DNA of 45,464 nucleotides from Bryobacterales bacterium (GCA_027459465.1 DAIDIH010000369.1:1-45464); one strand, 5' to 3'; positions 25,234 to 35,800 are shown, counted from the first letter of the stretch. Numbers and translations: made by a program. Notes: a model not told the origin generated them from the sequence alone.

Positions 25234-26202
25234 AACCCGGTGGGGCTCGTAGGGCTCTTCCAGAGCGTGAATTTCCTCAGCTTCAAGCGGAACGTCAACC
25301 GCAGCCACCGCCTCTTCCAGGTGCTCCATCTTCGTCGCGCCCACGATCGGAGCCGTCACGGCCGGTTTGGATAGCAGCCACGCCAGCGCCACGCGCGCCA
25401 TCGGCAGGCCCCGGCGGCCGGCCACTTCTTTCAGCCGTTCGACCGCGGCGAAGTCGGAACTCTGATAGTACAGCCCCTTCGCGTAATCGTCGGTTTTGGC
25501 GCGCACCGTGTCGCCGTAGTCGTGCTTGCGGCGCGTGCCGGCGAGAAACCCGCGCGCGAGCGGACTCCACGGCAGAACGCCGATCCCCTGATCGAGGCAC
25601 AGCGGGATCATCTCCCGCTCTTCCTCGCGATAGATCAGGTTGTAGTGGTTCTGCATCGTGACGAACCGCGCCCTGCCGCTATACGACGCCATGTCGAGCA
25701 TCCGCGCGAACTGCCACGCGAACATCGACGATGCGCCCACGTACAGCGCCTTCCCGCTCCGCACCACATCGTCGAGAGCGTCGATGGTCTCCTCCATCGG
25801 CGTATCCGGATCGAGCCGGTGGATCTGATACAGGTCCACATAGTCCGTCCCCAGGCGCCGCAGACTCGCGTCAATCGCATGGCGGATATGCTTGCGCGAC
25901 AAGCCACGCTGGTTCGGATCGTCGCCCATCGGATTGAACACCTTCGTCGCGATCACCACCCGGTCGCGCCCCGGCCCGAAGTCCCGCAGCGCGCGGCCCA
26001 GGATCTCCTCGCTCACCCCGTTCGAATACATGTCCGCGGTGTCGAAGAAGTTAATGCCCAGCTCGAGCGCGCGCCGCAGAAACGGCCGGCTCTCCTCTTC
26101 TTCGAGCACCCACTCCCGCCACGCCTTCGCCCCGTACGACATCGCCCCGAGACAAATCCGCGAAACCTTCAGGCCGGTACTTCCAAGACGTACGTATTGC
26201 AA
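25219..26202 (-). CDS. Aldo/keto reductase
   Basis: A 327-residue NADPH-dependent reductase with the (beta/alpha)8 fold. The family tetrad can be read: Asp in FFDTADMYSNG (near residue 54), Tyr in the same segment, Lys in IATKVFNPM and His in YQIHRLDPDTP. The phosphate-binding end AVTAPIVGATKMEHLEEAV is also present. It resembles the bacterial AKR group often annotated as general stress or voltage-channel beta-like reductases (MQYVRLGSTGLKVSRICLG opening). It lies 26 bases after nupC in the same strand, so it may share the nucleoside-salvage transcript, and its end overlaps the GMC gene on the other strand. The substrate is unknown. Confidence 0.9.
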   Translation of the reverse strand: MQYVRLGSTGLKVSRICLGAMSYGAKAWREWVLEEEESRPFLRRALELGINFFDTADMYSNGVSEEILGRALRDFGPGRDRVVIATKVFNPMGDDPNQRGLSRKHIRHAIDASLRRLGTDYVDLYQIHRLDPDTPMEETIDALDDVVRSGKALYVGASSMFAWQFARMLDMASYSGRARFVTMQNHYNLIYREEEREMIPLCLDQGIGVLPWSPLARGFLAGTRRKHDYGDTVRAKTDDYAKGLYYQSSDFAAVERLKEVAGRRGLPMARVALAWLLSKPAVTAPIVGATKMEHLEEAVAAVDVPLEAEEIHALEEPYEPHRVLGHS

Positions 26203-26228
26203 TGTCTCTCCTTCCCCGCCACAGGCCG

Positions 26229-27428
26229 CTAGACCAGCATGCCGGCGATGCAGGCGGTCATGAAATTCGCCATGGTCCCCGCGGCCACCGCGCGTAACCC
26301 AAGCCGCGCCAGATCCGCCTTCCGCGACGGCGCCAGCGCACCGATCCCACCGATCTGAATCGCGATCGAGCTGAAATTGGCAAAGCCGCAGAGCGCATAG
26401 GTCGCAATCAGAAACGAACGCGGATCGAGCGCGGCTTTCAGAGGGCCCAGTTCCTGAAACGCCACGAATTCGTTCAACACCAGCCGCGTGCCAAGCAGAT
26501 TGCCCACCGTCGCGCAGTCATGGAACGGCACGCCCAGCAGCCACGCCGCGGGCGAAAAAACGAAGCCAAATATCTTCTCGAGCGACAGATGAAAATTCCC
26601 GAGAATGCCGTTCGCCAACGCAATCAGCGAGATGAAGGCGATCAACATGCCGCCCACATTCAGCGCCAGGTGCAGCCCATCGCCCGCGCCCCGCGCGGCC
26701 GCGTCGATGAGGTTCACCCCGGGCTTGTCGACCGCGATGTGCACACCACCGGCCGTCACCGGTTTTCCTGTTTCCGGAATCAGCACCTTCGCCAGCAAAA
26801 TCGTCGCCGGAGCCGTCATGATCACGGCCGTGAGAAGGTGCTTGGCATCCACGTGCGCCATCAGCACATAGGCGCCCATCACCGCCCCGGACACGTGCGC
26901 CATGCCGCTCACCATGATCGTGAACAACTCGCTCTCCGTCATCCCATCGAGGAACGGCTTGATCGTCAGAGGCGCCTCCGTCTGGCCCATGAAGATGCTC
27001 GCGGCGACGTTCGTCGCCTCCGCTCCGCTCGCGCCCATCACGCGCTGCATCACCACCGCCATGCCGCGCACCAGCAGAGGCATCAGCCCGATGTAGTAGA
27101 GAATCGAAAAGAAGCTGGCGATGAAAATGATGATCGGCAGCACCTGGAAAGCGAAGATCACGCCGAACTCCGGCGTACTCGCCCCCAGCTTGTCGCCGAA
27201 CACGAACCGGCTGCCTGCCTCCGAATAATGCAGCAACGCGTTCACACCCGCGCTGGCGGCGTCGAACACGCGCCCAAAGGCCGTTTTCAGTACCAGAACG
27301 GCGAACAGGAACTGCAGCCCGAGACCCCAGAGCACCGTGCCGGGCCGGATCGCCCGGCGGTGCTTGGAAAACGCCACAGAGACAACCAGGATCGCCGCAA
27401 TCCCAAGCAATCCGGTAAAGCGGCCCAT
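26229..27428 (-). CDS. nupC: NupC-type concentrative nucleoside transporter
   Basis: A 399-residue ion-coupled nucleoside importer of the CNT family. The N-terminal helix domain ([18 protein letters not shown]), the gate region [20 protein letters not shown] and the substrate-binding segments [32 protein letters not shown] and [16 protein letters not shown] are all present, as is the C-terminal [21 protein letters not shown]. The specific nucleoside preference is not readable. It sits 14 bases after the pyrimidine-nucleoside phosphorylase gene, giving an import-and-cleavage pair. Confidence 0.92.
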   Translation of the reverse strand: MGRFTGLLGIAAILVVSVAFSKHRRAIRPGTVLWGLGLQFLFAVLVLKTAFGRVFDAASAGVNALLHYSEAGSRFVFGDKLGASTPEFGVIFAFQVLPIIIFIASFFSILYYIGLMPLLVRGMAVVMQRVMGASGAEATNVAASIFMGQTEAPLTIKPFLDGMTESELFTIMVSGMAHVSGAVMGAYVLMAHVDAKHLLTAVIMTAPATILLAKVLIPETGKPVTAGGVHIAVDKPGVNLIDAAARGAGDGLHLALNVGGMLIAFISLIALANGILGNFHLSLEKIFGFVFSPAAWLLGVPFHDCATVGNLLGTRLVLNEFVAFQELGPLKAALDPRSFLIATYALCGFANFSSIAIQIGGIGALAPSRKADLARLGLRAVAAGTMANFMTACIAGMLV

Positions 27429-27442
27429 CGCCCGAGCCGCGC

Positions 27443-28747
27443 TTAGCTCACCACTTCAAGAATCAGGTCCCGTTCCTCGGGCGCATTGGCCGAAATCCGG
27501 AACGCGTCCTCGATCAGATCCGCGGCCTCATCGACGTTGGCCTCGTTGGTGTAATACAGGCGGCACAGCACGCCGCCCGAGTCCACGCGATGGCCGGTCT
27601 TCACTTCGAGGATCACGCCGACCGCCGGGTCGATCGTGTCGTCCTTCGTCGCCCGTCCGCCGCCGATCATCGCCGCCGCCTGACCGACATAGGCCGCATC
27701 GATCGCGCTCACAAAGCCCGCGCGCGGCGAAAGAATCTCGCGCACGCCCGTCGCGTTCGGAAGCAGTTCGAACCGGTCCAGAACCTGAGCGTTCCCGCCC
27801 TGCGCCGTGATCACTTCCTTCAGCTTCAAATAACCCGCCCCTTCCAGAAGCTTCCGCTGCGCGATCTCCCGCGCCTCTTCGAGCGTCGCCGCCACCTTGC
27901 CCAGGTAGATCATCCGCGCCGCCAGTTCGAGCGAAACACGCGTCAGATCCTGCGGACCGGCATTCTGCAGCGTCTGCGAAACTTCCATGACTTCGAGCGC
28001 GTTGCCGACGGCATAGCCCAGCGGCTGGTTCATGCTCGTGATCAGAGCCTGCACCCGCTTGTCCGCCCGCCGCCCGATGCCCACCATCATCTGCGCCAGC
28101 CGCCGGGCCTCAACCTGCCGCTTCATGAACGCGCCCGAGCCGACCTTCACGTCCAGCACCAGCGCGTCGATTCCCTCGGCCAGCTTCTTCGACATGATCG
28201 ACGACGCGATCAGCGGTATCGATTCCACCGTCGCCGTCACATCCCGCAGCGCATAGAGCTTTCCGTCGGCAGGCGCCACTTCGGCCGACTGCCCGATGAA
28301 CGCCATTCCCGCCGAGGCTAGCTGCCCGCGAAACTCCTCGATGCTCAAGTCGGTCCGGAACCCGGGAATCGATTCCAGCTTGTCAAGAGTCCCGCCGGTG
28401 TGCCCGAGCGCCCGGCCTGACATCATCGGCACCACAACGCCGGCCGACGCGGCAATCGGCGCCGCGATCAGGCTGGTCTTGTCCCCTACACCACCCGTCG
28501 AGTGCTTATCGACTTTCACTCCGGGAATGTCGCTGAGGTCAATCGTCGCGCCCGACGCCAACATCGAACGGGTCAGCGCATCGACCTCGTGGTCGGACAT
28601 GCCCGAAAAATACACGGCCATCAAGAACGCCGACGCTTGATAGTCGGGGATTTCGCCACCGGTATAATCCTCGACAAAGCGTGCGATCTCTTCCGGGGTC
28701 AGCTCCTCGCCGTCCCGCTTACGTTGGATGAGGTCAACGATGCGCAT
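27443..28747 (-). CDS. Pyrimidine-nucleoside (thymidine) phosphorylase
   Basis: A 434-residue enzyme that cleaves thymidine or uridine with phosphate to free base and (deoxy)ribose-1-phosphate. The class signature [21 protein letters not shown] is intact near residues 106-126, the N-terminal helical domain ([21 protein letters not shown]) is typical and the C-terminal domain has [14 protein letters not shown]. Length favours the PyNP/DeoA group, and the two are hard to separate by eye, so I give no symbol. It is first in a minus-strand unit with nupC and an aldo/keto reductase. Confidence 0.92.
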   Translation of the reverse strand: MRIVDLIQRKRDGEELTPEEIARFVEDYTGGEIPDYQASAFLMAVYFSGMSDHEVDALTRSMLASGATIDLSDIPGVKVDKHSTGGVGDKTSLIAAPIAASAGVVVPMMSGRALGHTGGTLDKLESIPGFRTDLSIEEFRGQLASAGMAFIGQSAEVAPADGKLYALRDVTATVESIPLIASSIMSKKLAEGIDALVLDVKVGSGAFMKRQVEARRLAQMMVGIGRRADKRVQALITSMNQPLGYAVGNALEVMEVSQTLQNAGPQDLTRVSLELAARMIYLGKVAATLEEAREIAQRKLLEGAGYLKLKEVITAQGGNAQVLDRFELLPNATGVREILSPRAGFVSAIDAAYVGQAAAMIGGGRATKDDTIDPAVGVILEVKTGHRVDSGGVLCRLYYTNEANVDEAADLIEDAFRISANAPEERDLILEVVS

Positions 28748-28767
28748 TAAGTGTTCCAGGGTAACAT

Positions 28768-28773
28768 CTTATA
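28768..28773 (-). promoter_or_regulatory. Candidate -10 box for the nucleoside-salvage operon
   Basis: TATAAG on the minus strand lies about 20 bases upstream of the phosphorylase ATG, inside an AT-rich patch (28762-28795) that stands out from the GC-rich surroundings. A good -35 hexamer was not found at 16-18 bases, so the call is tentative. Confidence 0.3.
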
Positions 28774-28854
28774 TGCTTGAAAGTAAAGAATTACCGCGAA
28801 GCCGCGCGGCCGCCGGCTGCGGCTTTGGCCGACTGGCCGCCCCGAAAACTCACT

Positions 28855-28864
28855 TGACCGGTCA
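28855..28864. repeat. 10-bp perfect palindrome TGACCGGTCA
   Basis: A perfect self-complementary decamer in the 222-base gap between the phosphorylase start and the BY-kinase stop, about 100 bases upstream of the phosphorylase gene. It could be a dimeric-regulator site, but a single palindrome in GC-rich DNA may be chance. Confidence 0.3.
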
Positions 28865-28910
28865 GCCCGAGGGACGCACCGGCAACCGGAATCTCGCGTA
28901 GGGAACTCGC

Positions 28911-28931
28911 CGCAGCCGATTCCAGGCTGCG
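28911..28931 (-). terminator. Possible terminator stem-loop after the exopolysaccharide genes
   Basis: Inverted repeat CGCAGCC / GGCTGCG (7 bp, perfect) with a 7-base loop, 39 bases beyond the BY-kinase stop. No U-tract follows on the minus strand, so it may be a weak or Rho-assisted end, or only a folding element. The remaining part of the 222-base gap holds the palindrome and the candidate promoter and no gene. Confidence 0.35.
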
Positions 28932-28969
28932 CGGACAGAACAACCTGACGCCCCGGTCAACGCTCCTCG

Positions 28970-29884
28970 CTATTGCCCCGTGCCAGCGGCTGCCTCGTTC
29001 TTAACGACGGATGCGTCTTCGTTCTGATAGTAGGTGTTGTAGTAGCTGTACTTGCTGTAAAGCTCGCCGCGGCGCGCCCCGTTAACCACAATGCCAAGAA
29101 CGTTGTTCTGGCAAAGAGACTGCATCGCGCGAGTGACCGAGTCGACCGTCGTCGCCCCCACGCGCACGACCAGTATGGTGCCGTGGCAGAGCGTGGACAA
29201 GAGGTTGGCGTCAGCCGCAAAAAGCAGCGGGGGGCTGTCGAGAATCACCCAATGGAAGATCGAGGGCAAATCGTCGAGTAACCGCTTCACGTCCGGCAAA
29301 TTGAGCAACTCGAGCGGATTCAGCACCGCCTCACCCGCCGGGAGGATGTGAAGGTTCGTCCCAGCGATGCGGCGGATCACTTCATGGAGTTGGGCCCGCC
29401 CAAGCAGGAAGTCTGTAATGCCAGGCGTCCTTGGCATGCGGAATATCGAGTGCAGCACCGGGCGGCGGAGGTCAAAGTCCGCCAACAGCGTCGGATTCCC
29501 ACTCAGTTGCGCCTGGGCTAACGCAAGATTCACAGCCGAAAACGACTTTCCCTCAGTCGGCGACGCGCTCGTAATCACCACGTTGTGGATCGGCTGCAGG
29601 CTCTGCAGATGGTTCAGACGCGTACGAAGGCTCCGGAACTCTTCCGTCGGCGCTTCGTAAGGGTGCTCGGGATCGATGAGAAGCGCTTCCGGCGAGGGAT
29701 TGAACGGCACTTCCGAGATCCGCGCCAACAGTCCTTCCGGAGTGTCTGACGGCTCGGCCGGCGGCCTAGGCACAAATGCCGGCACAGCAGCGGACGGGGC
29801 GGCTACAACCCCGGAACGCGCGGGAACTTGTGCCGCATCCGGATCGATTCCGGCTTTCCGCAGCGCATCATGAACTCGACTCAT
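28970..29884 (-). CDS. BY-kinase (CpsD/CapB-like tyrosine autokinase)
   Basis: A 304-residue cytoplasmic bacterial tyrosine kinase of the kind that works with a Wzz-type membrane partner in exopolysaccharide export. The Walker A motif SASPTEGKS is at residues 106-114, Walker A' LLADFDLRRP at 133-142 and Walker B VILDSPP at 213-219. The tail carries a Tyr cluster (Tyr276, 279, 281, 282, 285, 286), the usual autophosphorylation site. The start MSRVHDALRK at 29884 is typical for the group; a longer frame to 29911 adds only 9 residues. It follows the Wzz-like gene by 31 bases, so kinase and activator are separate genes, as in many Gram-positives and Acidobacteria. Confidence 0.92.
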   Translation of the reverse strand: MSRVHDALRKAGIDPDAAQVPARSGVVAAPSAAVPAFVPRPPAEPSDTPEGLLARISEVPFNPSPEALLIDPEHPYEAPTEEFRSLRTRLNHLQSLQPIHNVVITSASPTEGKSFSAVNLALAQAQLSGNPTLLADFDLRRPVLHSIFRMPRTPGITDFLLGRAQLHEVIRRIAGTNLHILPAGEAVLNPLELLNLPDVKRLLDDLPSIFHWVILDSPPLLFAADANLLSTLCHGTILVVRVGATTVDSVTRAMQSLCQNNVLGIVVNGARRGELYSKYSYYNTYYQNEDASVVKNEAAAGTGQ

Positions 29885-29915
29885 AAAGTGGCTCCGGTCT
29901 TCCTCTGGCACCCGG

Positions 29916-31571
29916 CTAAACTCGGGTCGCGTAGTAATACAAAATCGAACCCGACATGATGAGAATCGACACCAGGCACGCTGTCGACCAGGCTAACCAG
30001 CCAAGACGCCGCCGTCTGCGCACCACAAGGTCGTTCTCCAACAAAGGCACGCTTCCAAGAATCGGCAATTGCGTGTACGCGCGCACGTCTTTCAAATTCT
30101 TTAGGGACGAATCCTTGATCTCGCGAACGCCGGCGATGATGACCCCCACCAGAAGGCCCAAACCCAGACCCGCTCCCACGATGATGTACCGCTTAGGCTG
30201 TGTCGGCGTCTGCGGAAGACTGGCCGGATCAAGCAACTCAAGCGTCTCCCCCTGACGCCGGTTCTCCAGGTTCGTGGCAATCCGCGATGTGGCGTACTTC
30301 ATGTTCAGGTCGGAGTATTCGCGCCGCGCCAGTTCCACATCCGCCAACAACTGCCCGTATTCTTTCTCGCCAACCGGCACCGACTCAATGCGTGCCTGAT
30401 AACTCTTGATGGAGTCGTTGATCCTCGCAAGATCCTTCTGGTACTGCTGCATTTCGAGATCCTTCGCCGCCATCTGAGCCTGGACCCGCTCAATCGACGC
30501 GGTTACCGTCTGCGCCTCGCGGAGCGTCTGCGGATTCGTGATCTTGCGTACCGGGGCTGGCGCGGCCGCCTGCTCTTTCAGAATCTGCGCTCGGTTCTGG
30601 CGTGCGTCGGCAAGCAGTTTCTCCGCCGTCTGCACGTCCGGGTAGGTCTCCTTGTACCGCTGCCGCAGAGCGGTGAGGTTCGTCTCGAGCGAAGCAATCT
30701 GCCGGTCCAGATCCGCAAGTTTGTCGTTCTTCGCGGTGGTCACCTCGCCCTGCGCCGCGCTGTCCTGAATGGACTTCAACTGATCCTTAAGAATCTTGAC
30801 CTGATTCTCCATCAGCAGCTTGTCCTGCGCTACTCGGCTCATGGCGGCGTTCACGCTCGTCAATTCGACCTGCAGCCCGTTCAGGGCCTGCATGTTGGCT
30901 TGCATCTGATCGGGAAGACGGCCCATGTTCTGAGCGCGGAAGTCGCTCATCCGCTGCTCCGCCTCGTCCAGGCGCTTCTTCGCGGCCTCCATCTCGCTGT
31001 CGAGAAACTGCGTTGTCCCAGCGGATTCGTCGGTCCGGTTTCGCAGGTTCTCCGTAATGAAACGCGACACCAGTTCGTTGGTGACTTTCTGCGCCTGGAA
31101 TCGGTTGTCGTAGGAAAAGCTGACCTGAAACGCGATCGCCGCGCTCCCTGGATCCGCCTCCCGCTGCGGAAGGTCCTGGGGCTGGAAAATCTTAATGTCC
31201 TTCGTGCGCATCCGCTCCACGACATCATCCATGGGCATCGACGCCAACTCCTTCTTGTAGAGCCCGAATGTCGTGATGATGTTCGTTAGCGTCGCGCGGC
31301 TCAAAATCACCTGCTCCATGGAAGCAATCCGCGCCGACATGCTCATGGTCAGATTGCTCTGAACCAGCGACTGGGGCACCTGTGGCGGAATCACCCGGAT
31401 CGTGGCCGTCGAGACGTACGTGTCCGGCCACAGATAGGCCACCACCACGGCAATCACCACGGCGGCGAGCGTCGGTCCGAAGATCCAACTCCGGTGCCGC
31501 CGCACTATATCGACATAGTCCTCAAAATCCAGGGGACGACGGGTGATGGTTACTGCGTCTTGCGGTTGCAT
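29916..31571 (-). CDS. Wzz/GNVR-type polysaccharide co-polymerase (chain-length determinant)
   Basis: A 551-residue inner-membrane protein that sets the length of, or drives export of, a surface polysaccharide and activates the kinase encoded next. Residues 33-53 form TM1 (WIFGPTLAAVVIAVVVAYLW). A long periplasmic coiled-coil follows from about 180 to 420. A Pro-rich segment (PASLPQTPTQPKR) leads into TM2 (about 465-485), and there is an extra C-terminal helix (about 525-545) after an Arg-rich stretch (VRRRRRLGW). The RRP-LDFEDYVDIVRRH opening matches the Wzz Pfam start. The ribosome site GAGAGA precedes the ATG at 31571. The third helix is unusual for Wzz, where two are normal. Confidence 0.9.
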   Translation of the reverse strand: MQPQDAVTITRRPLDFEDYVDIVRRHRSWIFGPTLAAVVIAVVVAYLWPDTYVSTATIRVIPPQVPQSLVQSNLTMSMSARIASMEQVILSRATLTNIITTFGLYKKELASMPMDDVVERMRTKDIKIFQPQDLPQREADPGSAAIAFQVSFSYDNRFQAQKVTNELVSRFITENLRNRTDESAGTTQFLDSEMEAAKKRLDEAEQRMSDFRAQNMGRLPDQMQANMQALNGLQVELTSVNAAMSRVAQDKLLMENQVKILKDQLKSIQDSAAQGEVTTAKNDKLADLDRQIASLETNLTALRQRYKETYPDVQTAEKLLADARQNRAQILKEQAAAPAPVRKITNPQTLREAQTVTASIERVQAQMAAKDLEMQQYQKDLARINDSIKSYQARIESVPVGEKEYGQLLADVELARREYSDLNMKYATSRIATNLENRRQGETLELLDPASLPQTPTQPKRYIIVGAGLGLGLLVGVIIAGVREIKDSSLKNLKDVRAYTQLPILGSVPLLENDLVVRRRRRLGWLAWSTACLVSILIMSGSILYYYATRV

Positions 31572-31615
31572 GCTTTCTCTCTCCGGCGCCGGCCGTTCAC
31601 CGAGGGCCTACCCGC

Positions 31616-32320
31616 TCACGGAACGATAATGTGGTCTCCGTTCTGAAGATAGACATTCTGGCTCATGTTCTTTCCGTGGCTGACTTCCTTGTAATTAAAC
31701 TTCAGCGTCTGATCTCCTCGAAGAATCCGGATTTTCTTCGTGTTCGCGAAATCACGAAAACCACCCGCTTCGCTGAGCGCCTCAAGAACGGTCGTAGGAG
31801 TCACCAGGCGGTAAAGCCCGGGCCGGTACACTTCGCCGTCAATGTAATAGCGTTTGCTATTCACGGAAAGAACCGAGATGGAGACGTCGGGATTATTGAT
31901 CAGCTTCGTAAGCCCCTGCCGCACCTTATCCGCACATTGTTCCGGCGTCAACCCCGCCGCCTCCACTTCGCCAATCAACGGAATGCTGATCTTGCCGTCA
32001 GGCCGCACCACCACCTGACGCGTAAAGTCCGGCTCCCGCCATACCTGCACGTACAGGACATCCTGCGCCCCAATGATGTACTTGTGAATATCCACGCCCA
32101 TTTCGGAGGCAGGGGCGGATCCGGCGTCGCGTTTGTCGGCCGACGGCAGCGAGACGGAGGGATTGTTTGGATCCGCGGGTTTCGGATTGGAGGGCGGCGC
32201 CGTCACGCTCTGCGTCTGCCCAAACACCGTAAGCGCCACGACCGACAGCAGCAAAAGCCTTAGCCACGCTCCTCCGATTCGGTACTCCGACCTTGAACCG
32301 CTCCCATAACCTTTCGCCAT
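31616..32320 (-). CDS. Polysaccharide export outer-membrane protein (Wza-like, no lipobox)
   Basis: A 234-residue export protein. The start at 32320 (MAKGYGSGSRSEYRIGG) places a signal-like helix (WLRLLLLSVVALTVFGQ) near the N-terminus; a longer in-frame start at 32395 exists. The poly_export domain (YIIGAQDVLYVQVWREPDF, VVVRPDGKISIPLIGEVEA) is followed by one SLBB domain (YYIDGEVYRPGLYRLVTP). There is no lipobox Cys, unlike Wza lipoproteins, and the length is about two-thirds of Wza (about 380), so it may need a partner to span the membrane. It is the first gene of the export trio. Confidence 0.88.
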   Translation of the reverse strand: MAKGYGSGSRSEYRIGGAWLRLLLLSVVALTVFGQTQSVTAPPSNPKPADPNNPSVSLPSADKRDAGSAPASEMGVDIHKYIIGAQDVLYVQVWREPDFTRQVVVRPDGKISIPLIGEVEAAGLTPEQCADKVRQGLTKLINNPDVSISVLSVNSKRYYIDGEVYRPGLYRLVTPTTVLEALSEAGGFRDFANTKKIRILRGDQTLKFNYKEVSHGKNMSQNVYLQNGDHIIVP

Positions 32321-32382
32321 CGGCCCAATGCTTTTATCGGCGAAATCAGGCAAAACTATACCCTCCCGGCCTGCACCATCCC

Positions 32383-32388
32383 TATAAT
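32383..32388 (+). promoter_or_regulatory. Candidate -10 box (TATAAT) in the divergent region
   Basis: A perfect TATAAT lies 87 bases upstream of the EVE-gene ATG in the divergent spacer between the export trio and the EVE gene. It could serve the + strand. No matching -35 hexamer was found, and the distance to the ATG is long. Confidence 0.3.
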
Positions 32389-32474
32389 TGTACACTTACG
32401 TTGATCGCCCGTCATCGGGGCTTCCCTGCCTTCGGCCCCCAGAAGTGGCTCTTTTTCAAGCAGAAGTGAGAGAT

Positions 32475-32885
32475 ATGCCGTACTTCCTCGCAAAGACCGA
32501 CCCCCAAACCTACTCCCTCGCCGCCCTCGAGCACGAAGGGACTACCGTCTGGGACGGCGTCACAAACCCCCAGGCCGTCCAGGCGATCCGGCGCATGCGC
32601 CCGAACGACAAGGTCCTCATCTACCACAGCGGCGGCGAGTCCGCCGTCGTTGGCTGGGCGCGGGTCAAATCCGCTCCCCGCGACGACCCCAACACGCCCC
32701 GATCCGTCATCGTCGACCTCGCCTTCGCCGGCCGCATCGATCCACCCGTGACCCTCAAAGAAATTAAAACCTCCGGCCTGTTCTCCGATTGGGCGCTCAT
32801 CCGCCAGGGACGCCTCTCCACCATGGAGGCCCCGGCCGATTTTGTCGCTTGGCTCAAAAAGCAGCGCAAGGTCCGGGGACTTTAG
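32475..32885 (+). CDS. EVE-domain (PUA-like) nucleic-acid-binding protein
   Basis: A 136-residue one-domain protein: MPYFLAKTDPQTYSLAALE, then TTVWDGVTNPQAVQAIRRM and DKVLIYHSGGESAVVGWARV, the standard EVE layout. EVE domains bind modified bases in RNA or DNA (for example N-alkylated or methylated bases). Bacterial stand-alone members are small and their role is not settled. The ATG at 32475 has a GAGAG ribosome-site-like stretch upstream; a longer frame to 32388 has none. Its TAG stop overlaps the stop of metH on the opposite strand by 4 bases (32882-32885). Confidence 0.88.
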   Translation: MPYFLAKTDPQTYSLAALEHEGTTVWDGVTNPQAVQAIRRMRPNDKVLIYHSGGESAVVGWARVKSAPRDDPNTPRSVIVDLAFAGRIDPPVTLKEIKTSGLFSDWALIRQGRLSTMEAPADFVAWLKKQRKVRGL

Positions 32886-35800
32886 CCGCCCGATTCAGCC
32901 AGCGCAGGTTCCGCGGTCTCGGCCGCCGTAAAGTAAGCGCACGCCGGGTGATGGAACACCAGCGCGCTCACGCTCGCCTCCGGCTCCATCATCATCCCCT
33001 CCGTCAGCCGCACGCCAATCTCTTCCGGCTGCAAAAGCTTCCACATACCCTGCTGGTCGTCGAGGTTCGGACACGCCGGATACCCAAAGCTGTACCGCTT
33101 GCCCCGGTACCGGCTCGTGAACCTCTGCTGCATCGTCATCTCGGGCGGATCCGGAAAACCCCAATCCTCCCGAATCCGCCGGTGCAACCACTCCGCCGCA
33201 GCCTCCGCCGTCTCGATCGCCAGCGCCTGCAACGCGTGCGCCCGGAAGAACTCGCCCGCCTGCTTGGCCTCTTCGCTCCGCTCCCGTACCCCCTCACCCG
33301 CGGTCACAACAAACAGCGCCAGGTGGTCCCGCCGCCCATCCTGCGGGTCAAGAATGTAATCGCTCAGACACAGTCCATCCTCCCGCGCCTGCCGTCCAAA
33401 ATGGAACACATGCTTCGGCGACGCTTCTCCGGGAGCGAACAGGCGAATCGCATTTCCGTCGCGCTCGGCTTCGAAGAACTGCCACACCACGCGAACCCGG
33501 AGGAACCCCTTCGCCCACTCTTTCACTTCCTCGACGTCGTGATACAACTTCAGCGCCTTCGGATCGCGTTGGGCCAGCAGAGCCTCAAAGTTTCCCTTGA
33601 AGCCCAGATGCCGGCCGTACAGCATGTACGGGTTGATGTAACCCCACACCTCCGCCAGGTTTCCGACAGCGCGCACCCGCCGGTCCAGATACGGCGCCGG
33701 CGGAATCAGGATGTCGGCCGCCACTTTCCTGCTCCGGTGCTCGCCCGAAGGGACGGCTTCGGGCGCCTCCGCCGCCGCGGACGGACGATTCGCGGAAATC
33801 GAAATCGAAGCCAGCACCTGCTCGCGCCGCTCCGGGTCCATGATCTCGTTCAGCAGCCGCAACCCCGTCATCGCGTCCTTGGCGTAAAACGTCGGCGCTT
33901 CGTACGCCGGCGCAATCCGCGTCTCAGTGAACTTCTGGCTCAACGCCGCCCCGCCCACCAGCAGCGGCACCCGGATCCCCGCCTCTTTCAGGTCGCCGCC
34001 GGTCACCACCATCTGCTGCGCGCTCTTCACCAGCAGCCCGCTCAGCCCGATCGCATCCGGCTCATGCTCGTGATAGGCGCGGATCAGATCCTCCGGCGGC
34101 ACCTTGATCCCCAGATTCACCACGTCGTAGCCGTTGTTCGACAGAATGATCTCCACCAGGTTCTTCCCGATGTCATGGACATCGCCCTTCACCGTCGCCA
34201 GCAATATCCTGCCCCGCGCCGCCGTCTCGGACTTCTCCATGAACTGCTCCAGGTGGCTCACCGCCGCCTTCATCGCCTCGGCCGATTGCAGCACCTCGGC
34301 CACAATCAGTTCGTTGTTGTTGAACAGCCGCCCGACCTCGGCCATGCCCTTCATCAGCGGTCCGTTGATGATGTCCAGCGGCGCCGCGCCTTCGGCCCGC
34401 TTCCGCTCCAGGTCCGCGATCAGCCCGTCCTTCGTTCCCTCGATGATGTAGTTCGCCAGCCGCTCGTCGAGCGGAAGATCCGCCGCCTTCGCTTTCTCCT
34501 TGCGCGCGTTTTGCCGGAAATGCTCCGAAATCGCCGCAATGTGGAACTGGTTGATCGCCGCCCGCTGCTCCCGTCCCTGTTCGCGCCAATCCGCCGGCGC
34601 CCGGCTTAACTCGCCCTCCTCCGGCGGAGTATTGAACAACAACCGTTCGGCCAGCTTCCTCTCCGCCTCATCGAGCGAGGCGAACCGTTCCAGCTTCTCC
34701 GCGTTCACGATCGCCAGGTCCAGCCCCGCCTTCGTCGCGTGATACAAAAACACGCTGTTAACCACCTCGCGCGCCGCCGCCGGCAACCCGAAACTCACGT
34801 TCGACACGCCCAGCACCGTCTTCACGAACGGAATTTCGCGCTTGATCAGCCGGATCGCTTCGATCGTCTCCACCGCCCCGCCGATGTAATTCTCATCCCC
34901 GGTCGCACAAGGGAACACCAGCGGATCGATGAGGATGTCCTCCGCGGGAATCCCATACTTGCCCGTCAGCAACTCCACCGATCGCCGCGCCACCGCCAGT
35001 TTCCGTTCCCGCGTGAACGCCTGCGCCTGCTGCTTGTCTTCGTCAATCGTGCCGCAGATCAGCGCCGCCCCATAAGCCCGCGCCAGCGGGCAAACCCGCT
35101 CGAACTTCTCCTCTCCATCCTCCAAATTGACCGAGTTGATGATGCTCTTGCCCTGGCAATACGTCAGCGCCAGCTCGATCGCCTTCGCATCCGTGGTGTC
35201 GATCATCAAAGGCGCTTTCGTCTTCCGGATCAGCTTCTCGTAAAACGGCGGAATATCGGCGATCTCTTCCCGTTCGCTTGACTGCAGACAAATATCGACA
35301 ATATGCGCGCCGTTGCGCACCTGCCGACGCGCGATCTCGCTCGCTTCTTCCCACTGCGCCCCGGCAACCAGGTTCTTAAACAGCCGCGACCCGATCACGT
35401 TCGTCCGCTCGCCCACGATGAGCGGCCGGTTCGAATCCTCCGCCTCCACCGTCTCAATGCCGGAATAGTAGGACCGGTGTGAAGGCTCCGGCACCCGCCG
35501 CGGCGCGTGGTTCGCCGCCATCTGCGCGATCGCCCGGATATGCGCCGGCGTCGTCCCGCAGCAGCCTCCCACCAGGTTCAGCCAACCGTGCGCGGCGAAC
35601 CGGTCCAACTGCGCAGCCAGCGTCTCCGGCGTCTCCAGATACCGGCCTTCCACGTCCGGCAGCCCCGCGTTCGGATAGCAGCTCACATATACCGGCGCCA
35701 TCTCATGCAGCGTCCGTAGATGGCTGGTCATGAACTCCGGCCCCGTCGCGCAGTTCAGCCCGATACCCAGCAGCCCCGCATGAGCCAGCGACACCCACAG

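Noticed and set aside
32789-34609. A 606-codon open frame on the + strand
   Set aside because: It is antisense to metH with Arg/His/Leu-rich shadow composition. The minus-strand frame has complete MetH motifs.
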